In this document: in pieces, positions 6,491-9,738 of the stretch
Numbering within the stretch: position 1 is the stretch's first letter
How the letters are laid out: each line of letters opens with the position of its first letter
From: Eubacteriaceae bacterium
GTDB taxonomy: Bacteria > Bacillota > Clostridia > Eubacteriales > UBA1433
Direction of reading: 5' to 3'
Assembly: GCA_012797825.1 (NCBI GenBank)
Contig: JAAZOI010000055.1
Location: forward strand, 1-9,738
Length of the DNA: 9,738 nucleotides
Position numbers and translations under genes: made by a program
Notes under the pieces: generated by a model
Told to the model about the DNA's origin: nothing
Seen by the model: the letters and a program-made list of their open reading frames with translations, nothing else
Databases searched by the model: none

Positions 6491-6733
6491 ATGGATTTTT
6501 CAAAATTAAAAAGAGAATTACACCCTATGCCCAAAGACATTGAGGATATTTTGAACTCGGAGAATCTTATGAATTCTTACCGCAGCCGCCCTGCTTATCA
6601 GCAAAATGATTATCTTGGCTGGATAACGCGCGCCAAGAAAACACAAACAAGAACTAAGCGAATAAACCAGATGATTTGTGAATTGCAAGACGGCAATTTG
6701 TATATGGGCATGAAATATAATACTAAACATTAA
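6491..6733 (+). CDS. YdeI/OmpD-associated (OmdA-type) short protein
   Basis: An 80-aa protein matching the small YdeI/OmpD-associated family, sometimes labelled a bacteriocin-protection domain. Diagnostic stretches are RPAYQQNDYLGWITRAKK (33-50) and TRTKRINQM (53-61). The family is basic and helical. Biochemical function is not established, though some members were linked to resistance to envelope stress or cationic peptides. Many homologues are longer, with this domain at the C-terminus; this one consists of little else. The ATG at 6491 lacks a clear ribosome binding site. An alternative ATG at 6527 has only a weak AGAG upstream, so the start is uncertain and translation may be low. Neighbours are the flavodoxin gene (41 bases upstream) and the GNAT gene (30 bases downstream). 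Confidence 0.8.
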   Translation: MDFSKLKRELHPMPKDIEDILNSENLMNSYRSRPAYQQNDYLGWITRAKKTQTRTKRINQMICELQDGNLYMGMKYNTKH

Positions 6734-6763
6734 TTATACTTTTTTTATTTTTCGGAGATTTTT

Positions 6764-7243
6764 ATGGAACTTATTTTACGTAAATTTTGTGATGATGACA
6801 TAAATTTATTTGAAAAATGGCTAGCCGAAGATTACATAGCAAAATGGTACAACCCCGCATTTGAATGGCTTGACGAAGTAGGTCAGCAGCGAAACTGGAT
6901 ACAGCGTTACATAGCAGTGTACGGCTCTGAACCTATAGGTTTCTGCCAATATTACGAATACAAAAAAGGAAAGGAAGACTGGCACGGAAGTGCAGATATA
7001 ACTAATGCATACAGCATAGACTATTTAATCGGCGAGCGCGATTATTTAAAAAAAGGACTGGGCAGAGAACTTGTTCTTACGGCCGTATCAAAAATCGCCT
7101 CTCTTACTGATGCCGAAAAAATAATAGTAAAACCCGACGATGAAAACACGGCATCATGCCGCACCCTTCTTTCAGCAGGCTTTATATTTGATGAATTTAA
7201 CAAAATATATGTTTTTAATTTGCCTCAATATGCAAATAAATAA
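6764..7243 (+). CDS. GNAT-family acetyltransferase, aminoglycoside 6'-N-acetyltransferase-like
   Basis: A 159-aa GNAT protein. The central strand and CoA loop are IDYLIGERDYLKKGLGREL (85-103), with G98-x-G100 binding the acetyl-CoA pyrophosphate. PDDENTASCRTLLSAGF (124-140) is the typical GNAT motif B region, close to the DPDPxNxRAIRxYEKAGF pattern of AAC(6')-I and Acetyltransf_8 proteins. The N-terminal LRKFCDDDINLFEKWL and the tryptophan-rich segment around 28-45 also fit that group. It could acetylate an aminoglycoside or another amine, but many chromosomal clostridial relatives have no shown resistance role, so a resistance call would be premature. GGAG (6754-6757) lies six bases before the ATG. 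The DUF1697 gene starts 27 bases downstream. Confidence 0.85.
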   Translation: MELILRKFCDDDINLFEKWLAEDYIAKWYNPAFEWLDEVGQQRNWIQRYIAVYGSEPIGFCQYYEYKKGKEDWHGSADITNAYSIDYLIGERDYLKKGLGRELVLTAVSKIASLTDAEKIIVKPDDENTASCRTLLSAGFIFDEFNKIYVFNLPQYANK

Positions 7244-7270
7244 AACAATTTATTCACCGGAGAAAATAAA

Positions 7271-7825
7271 ATGAATACTTATATAGCATTTCTGCGCGGC
7301 ATAAACGTAGGCGGAAAAAATAAAATTAAAATGGATGATTTAAAAAGCGCTTTAGAATCAATTGGGCTTTGCAGTGTAAAGACATATATACAAAGCGGCA
7401 ATATTATTTTTTCTTCCCCCGAAAGCGAAGATATGCTGATAAAGCTTATCAAGTCTGAAATCAAAGAAAAATTCGATATTAATACATCTGTAGTAATAAG
7501 AACTCTATTCGAATTAGAACAAATTATAAGCAATTGCCCCTTTTCGCAGGAACAAATAGCGGCATCTCAAGAAGCCAACAGCGAAGGCGAAAGCTTTTAT
7601 GTGGCATTGCTTCCTTCCGCACCGTCTGATGAAAAAATTGATGCGCTGAATAAATATAAAAACGATAATGATAACTTTAATATAATAAACCGCGATATTT
7701 ATATGCTGCTCCGTCAAAGCATACGTACTTCAAAGCTTGCCGATAAAATTTTAAAGCTGGATTCTTCTGTTACTGTGCGAAACTTTAACACCATCAAAAA
7801 GATTATCGAAATTGCTAAATCATAG
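7271..7825 (+). CDS. DUF1697 family protein
   Basis: A full-length (184 aa) member of the DUF1697 family, a widespread cytoplasmic protein of unknown function. Diagnostic motifs are LRGINVGGKNKIKM (8-21), the strand-turn YIQSGNIIF (39-47) and the C-terminal TVRNFNTIKKI (168-178), equivalent to the family's T-x-RNWNT. The conserved Arg, Gly and Asn residues suggest a binding pocket, but no reaction has been assigned. GGAG (7259-7262) stands eight bases before the ATG. It is the last gene of the closely spaced run that begins near 4558; a 117-base gap with a promoter follows. Confidence 0.92.
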   Translation: MNTYIAFLRGINVGGKNKIKMDDLKSALESIGLCSVKTYIQSGNIIFSSPESEDMLIKLIKSEIKEKFDINTSVVIRTLFELEQIISNCPFSQEQIAASQEANSEGESFYVALLPSAPSDEKIDALNKYKNDNDNFNIINRDIYMLLRQSIRTSKLADKILKLDSSVTVRNFNTIKKIIEIAKS

Positions 7826-7891
7826 CTATTTATATTTATGCAATTCGAAGTTATTACCGCATTATTACTTTAATGATTATGATATAAATTG

Positions 7892-7919
7892 TTGCCAATT
7901 TTAATATATACAATATAAA
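7892..7919 (+). promoter_or_regulatory. sigma-70/SigA-type promoter for the DUF6483-like gene
   Basis: TTGCCA (7892-7897) and TATAAA (7914-7919) are 16 bases apart, each one base from consensus. Transcription would start near 7926, leaving a leader of about 17 bases that includes the AGGAG at 7931-7935. Confidence 0.6.
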
Positions 7920-7942
7920 CTCAAGTTTTCAGGAGCTTATTT

Positions 7943-8314
7943 ATGTATCACCAGGACTGGCTTATGAGCCAAATTGAAGGTATGGTTTTAATGATTGTCA
8001 GACTTCTTTTTAAAAAAGAAACCTCAGTTTATGAAATTAAAAATGAGGCAAACCTTACCGATACCGATTTATTGTATCTGAAATTAATTCAATTGCTTAA
8101 TAATAATAAAATAAATGAAGCAGAAAACCTGCTGTTTGAGAAAATGGATGATGCCGACTTGAATTATATGAAAATTGCGCTTGATTTTTATGACCGTGTA
8201 AACAGATTAAGTGATGCTCAACTCGAAAAAAATGGTTTTTCAAGAGAAGAAATTAAAAGCGGTCTGCAAGACGCAGCGAGACTTTTCGGAATTAATCTTA
8301 ATAACGAGTTATAA
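7943..8314 (+). CDS. DUF6483-like small helical protein
   Basis: A 123-aa protein with an opening of the form YHQDWLMSQIEGMV (2-15), which from memory is typical of the DUF6483 family in Bacillota, a group without assigned function. I cannot confirm this by search. The remainder is helical and charged, with a repeat-like middle (about 40-80) reminiscent of a TPR hairpin, in which short helices end in small residues. There is no signal peptide, and the hydrophobic positions 10-23 look amphipathic rather than membrane-spanning. AGGAG (7931-7935) is seven bases before the ATG. A promoter at 7892-7919 suggests it is transcribed independently of the upstream run, and a 312-base gap follows it. Confidence 0.7.
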   Translation: MYHQDWLMSQIEGMVLMIVRLLFKKETSVYEIKNEANLTDTDLLYLKLIQLLNNNKINEAENLLFEKMDDADLNYMKIALDFYDRVNRLSDAQLEKNGFSREEIKSGLQDAARLFGINLNNEL

Positions 8315-8376
8315 ATACAGCTTTTTTTTATAAAGGTAGAGAATTTATTTTAAAGTATATAAAAGCGGAGAACTAA

Positions 8377-8403
8377 ATGTTTTGCAGAAACAAATCTATT
8401 TAA
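8377..8403 (+). other. possible eight-codon mini-ORF
   Basis: ATG at 8377 encodes MFCRNKSI and a TAA stop. GGAG (8367-8370) is placed six bases upstream, as good as for real genes in this window. No attenuator-like stem or codon run is visible downstream, so a leader peptide role is unproven. It may equally be a truncated relic or chance. Confidence 0.2.
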
Positions 8404-8405
8404 AG

Positions 8406-8426
8406 CTATTTCATTATAATAAATAG
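8406..8426 (+). repeat. near-palindrome, candidate operator or hairpin
   Basis: CTATTT (8406-8411) and AAATAG (8421-8426) flank a palindromic ATTATAAT (8413-8420), with one unpaired C at 8412. The symmetry covers 20 of 21 bases. It could be a protein-binding site, but AT-rich sequence produces such symmetry easily. Confidence 0.3.
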
Positions 8427-8480
8427 AAGGTTATAAATAAAAATTTTAGCGATATATATATAATTTTGTCATATTCCCAG

Positions 8481-8509
8481 TTGAACATTGACATTTATAA
8501 ATATATAAT
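8481..8509 (+). promoter_or_regulatory. sigma-70/SigA-type promoter for the DJ-1/PfpI gene
   Basis: TTGAAC (8481-8486) and a perfect TATAAT (8504-8509) are separated by exactly 17 bases. Transcription would start near 8516, giving a leader of about 110 bases before the TTG start at 8627. That is long enough for some leader regulation, though no structure stands out. Confidence 0.6.
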
Positions 8510-8626
8510 TAATTAAAATTAACCTTTATATTATTAAATTGTTTTAAGCGCAGCAAGTTTGTCATAAAATTTATTGTATAGTGTAAAAATAAACGATACA
8601 GTCACTGGCTGGGAGAAAAACGTAAT

Positions 8627-9244
8627 TTGAAACAATATAAAGTAGGCATCCTTTTATTTAATGACGTCGAGGTTCTCGATTTCGCAGGACCATATGAAGT
8701 TTTTTCAATAACTAATGACCCTGAAAATAACAATAAGCCTTTTATTGTAAGCACAATATCACAGACAGGCAATATCATCACCTCGCGCGGAGGGTTGAAA
8801 ATAATATCTGATTATTCATTTGATAATGCGCCTTTCTTTGATATTCTAATAATACCCGGCGGCTACGGCGCCGAACAGATTGAAATACATAACAATATTC
8901 TTATACAATGGATTAAAACACAAGCAGAAAAAGCGGAAATTGTTGCATCCGTTTGTACGGGCGCATTTTTATTGGCTCAGGCAGGTCTTTTAGATAATAA
9001 AAAAGCTGTTACTCATTGGATGGACTCAGACAGGCTTGAAAATGAATTTAAAAATATTACTGTTTTACGCAATGTAAAATTTGCGGATGAATCAAAGGTT
9101 ATAACATCGGCAGGCATCAGCTCGGGTATTGATATGTGCCTGCATATCGTCTCAAAATTATTAAGTCAGGCTGCGGCTGAGATTACAGCCAAAAGAATGG
9201 AATATAACTTAAGTAATGATCTGATTTTAAATTTACATAAATAA
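8627..9244 (+). CDS. DJ-1/PfpI family protein, isonitrile hydratase-like
   Basis: A 205-aa cytoplasmic protein of the DJ-1/PfpI (class I glutamine amidotransferase-like) superfamily. The nucleophile elbow is ASVCTGAFLLAQAGLL (107-122), with C110 as the reactive cysteine and T111 next to it. The N-terminal strand and loop EVLDFAGPYEVF (15-26) supply D18, and THW (129-131) is also conserved. The Asp-Cys-Thr combination is that described for isonitrile hydratase (InhA) of Pseudomonas. The same layout occurs in the amidotransferase-like domain of GlxA/FtrA-type AraC regulators, but no DNA-binding domain follows here. Hydrolysis or hydration of a small electrophile is likely; isonitrile as the true substrate is unproven. 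The TTG start lies 11 bases after GGGAG (8611-8615), which is a long spacing. A promoter at 8481-8509 probably drives the gene. Confidence 0.88.
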   Translation: MKQYKVGILLFNDVEVLDFAGPYEVFSITNDPENNNKPFIVSTISQTGNIITSRGGLKIISDYSFDNAPFFDILIIPGGYGAEQIEIHNNILIQWIKTQAEKAEIVASVCTGAFLLAQAGLLDNKKAVTHWMDSDRLENEFKNITVLRNVKFADESKVITSAGISSGIDMCLHIVSKLLSQAAAEITAKRMEYNLSNDLILNLHK

Positions 9245-9299
9245 AACAATTATTTAAACACATTCAATCAAAAGTTATGCCGGAAAAGAGGTGAACAAA

Positions 9300-9738
9300 A
9301 TGGACAAAGAAGCAGAAAACAAGATTGAAGCCCAAAATAATAATATTGAAATAAAAGAAGAAACAAATTCGGAAAAACCGAAAAAAACAACAAAGCAAAC
9401 AGAAAAAAAGACAACAGGAAAAAAATCAGATTCAAAGCCTAAAACCGGTACAAGTAAAGCAGGCTCAACTCAAAGTAAAAAAAGCGTTAAAAAAGCGGAT
9501 GATAAAAACTCTGAGGCGCAAATAAAAGAAAATAAAAAAACCGGACAGAAAAAAGAAAGCTCAAAACCGACACCAAAAAATACAACTAAAAAAGCTGCTG
9601 CAAAAAAAGAGCAGCCCAAAAATCAGCTTAATACTTTTGCCGCAGAAGATGAAGTTCTTAAGACAAATGAGAACATCATTATATCAGATGAGATTAAAAC
9701 ATCTGAAGAACTTTCCGATTTGCAAGCAAAACCTAAAA
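9300..9738 (+). CDS. lysine-rich, apparently disordered protein, N-terminal part (partial)
   Basis: ATG at 9300 follows AGAGGTG (9286-9292 region) with good spacing, and the frame stays open to the window's right edge, giving 146 residues without a stop. By hand count 35 of these are Lys. Residues 21-107 are a low-complexity mix of Lys, Thr, Ser, Pro, Gln and Ala (phrases such as KKTTKQ, TTGKK, TTKKAAAKKE), followed by an acidic stretch (about 115-140). There is only one aromatic residue (F113), no Cys, and no hydrophobic helix or signal peptide, so this region is cytoplasmic and unfolded, possibly binding nucleic acid or another polyanion. It may be an N-terminal extension of a folded protein lying beyond the edge. 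The shift from basic to acidic near residue 110 suggests a domain linker. It begins 55 bases after the DJ-1 gene. I do not recognise it. Confidence 0.75.
   Translation, partial: MDKEAENKIEAQNNNIEIKEETNSEKPKKTTKQTEKKTTGKKSDSKPKTGTSKAGSTQSKKSVKKADDKNSEAQIKENKKTGQKKESSKPTPKNTTKKAAAKKEQPKNQLNTFAAEDEVLKTNENIIISDEIKTSEELSDLQAKPK

Larger units (their letters stand above)
8315..8626 (+). other. 312-base intergenic region with a possible gene relic and a promoter
   Basis: This AT-rich gap has no substantial open frame. It holds an AT-only inverted repeat around a T run (8309-8332), a ribosome binding site with an eight-codon mini-ORF (8367-8403), a near-palindrome (8406-8426), a possible decayed gene start (about 8424-8460) and a well-formed promoter (8481-8509). 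I see no tRNA, riboswitch or GC-rich terminator. The size and the scattered translation signals suggest remnants of one or more deleted genes, which is inference. Confidence 0.5.

Noticed and set aside
6764..7243. Calling the GNAT gene an aminoglycoside resistance gene
   Set aside because: The resemblance to AAC(6') is at family level. Substrate-specific residues cannot be confirmed by eye, and many relatives have other or unknown substrates.
8309..8332. TTATAAA / TTTATAA inverted repeat after the DUF6483-like gene as terminator
   Set aside because: All pairs are A-T, the loop is 10 bases, and the T run lies within the loop and right arm rather than after the stem.
8488..8509. TTGACA (8488-8493) paired with TATAAT (8504-8509)
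   Set aside because: The spacing is only 10 bases. The TTGAAC at 8481 gives the correct 17-base spacing with the same -10 box.
8559..8582. TTGTCA with TATAGT as a second promoter for the DJ-1 gene
   Set aside because: The 12-base spacer is too short for a standard sigma-70 promoter.

Overview
The window is low-GC, densely coded DNA with every supported gene on the + strand. It most likely comes from a Clostridia-type Bacillota. The reasons are strong purine-rich Shine-Dalgarno sites (GGAGG, AAAGGTG, AGGAG), TTG starts backed by good ribosome binding sites, A/T-ending codons, and several small families I recognise mainly from Clostridia (DUF7000-like, DUF6483-like, CPBP-like membrane proteins, DUF1697). 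No genus can be named from this. I see no rRNA, tRNA, CRISPR array, insertion sequence or phage gene.

Left part (1-3205): the window opens inside a gene for an E2-type (2-oxoacid dehydrogenase) acyltransferase catalytic domain. Next come an unrecognised three-helix membrane protein, a second acyltransferase of the same broad fold (condensation/wax-ester type, NHxxxDG motif), and a membrane-anchored NodB polysaccharide deacetylase 18 bases downstream. The membrane protein and the second acyltransferase are clearly richer in A+T than their surroundings. A role in acylating or deacylating an envelope glycan or lipid is plausible but is only inferred.

Middle part (3319-7825): a head-to-tail run of small accessory genes with short gaps: a CPBP-like membrane protein, a DUF7000-like protein ending in an AT-rich intrinsic terminator, an OsmC-family protein lacking the usual second cysteine, an unrecognised 246-aa protein, a flavodoxin-family reductase with four clustered cysteines, a short YdeI/OmpD-associated protein, an AAC(6')-like GNAT acetyltransferase and a DUF1697 protein. 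The theme is redox handling, detoxification and stress, without an obvious single pathway.

Right part (7826-9738): a DUF6483-like protein has its own well-formed promoter. A 312-base gap follows, holding a near-palindrome, a ribosome-binding-site-led mini-ORF, what may be the decayed start of a lost gene, and a good promoter. That promoter would serve a DJ-1/PfpI-family protein whose active-site residues resemble isonitrile hydratase. The window ends inside a gene for a very lysine-rich, apparently disordered protein starting at 9300.

For four genes the ribosome binding site points to a start downstream of the longest reading frame: 2486, 3319, 5000 and 5793. I found no complete, convincing new system. 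The best leads are the double-acyltransferase plus deacetylase neighbourhood, the unusual OsmC protein beside an orphan gene, and the lysine-rich protein at the right edge.
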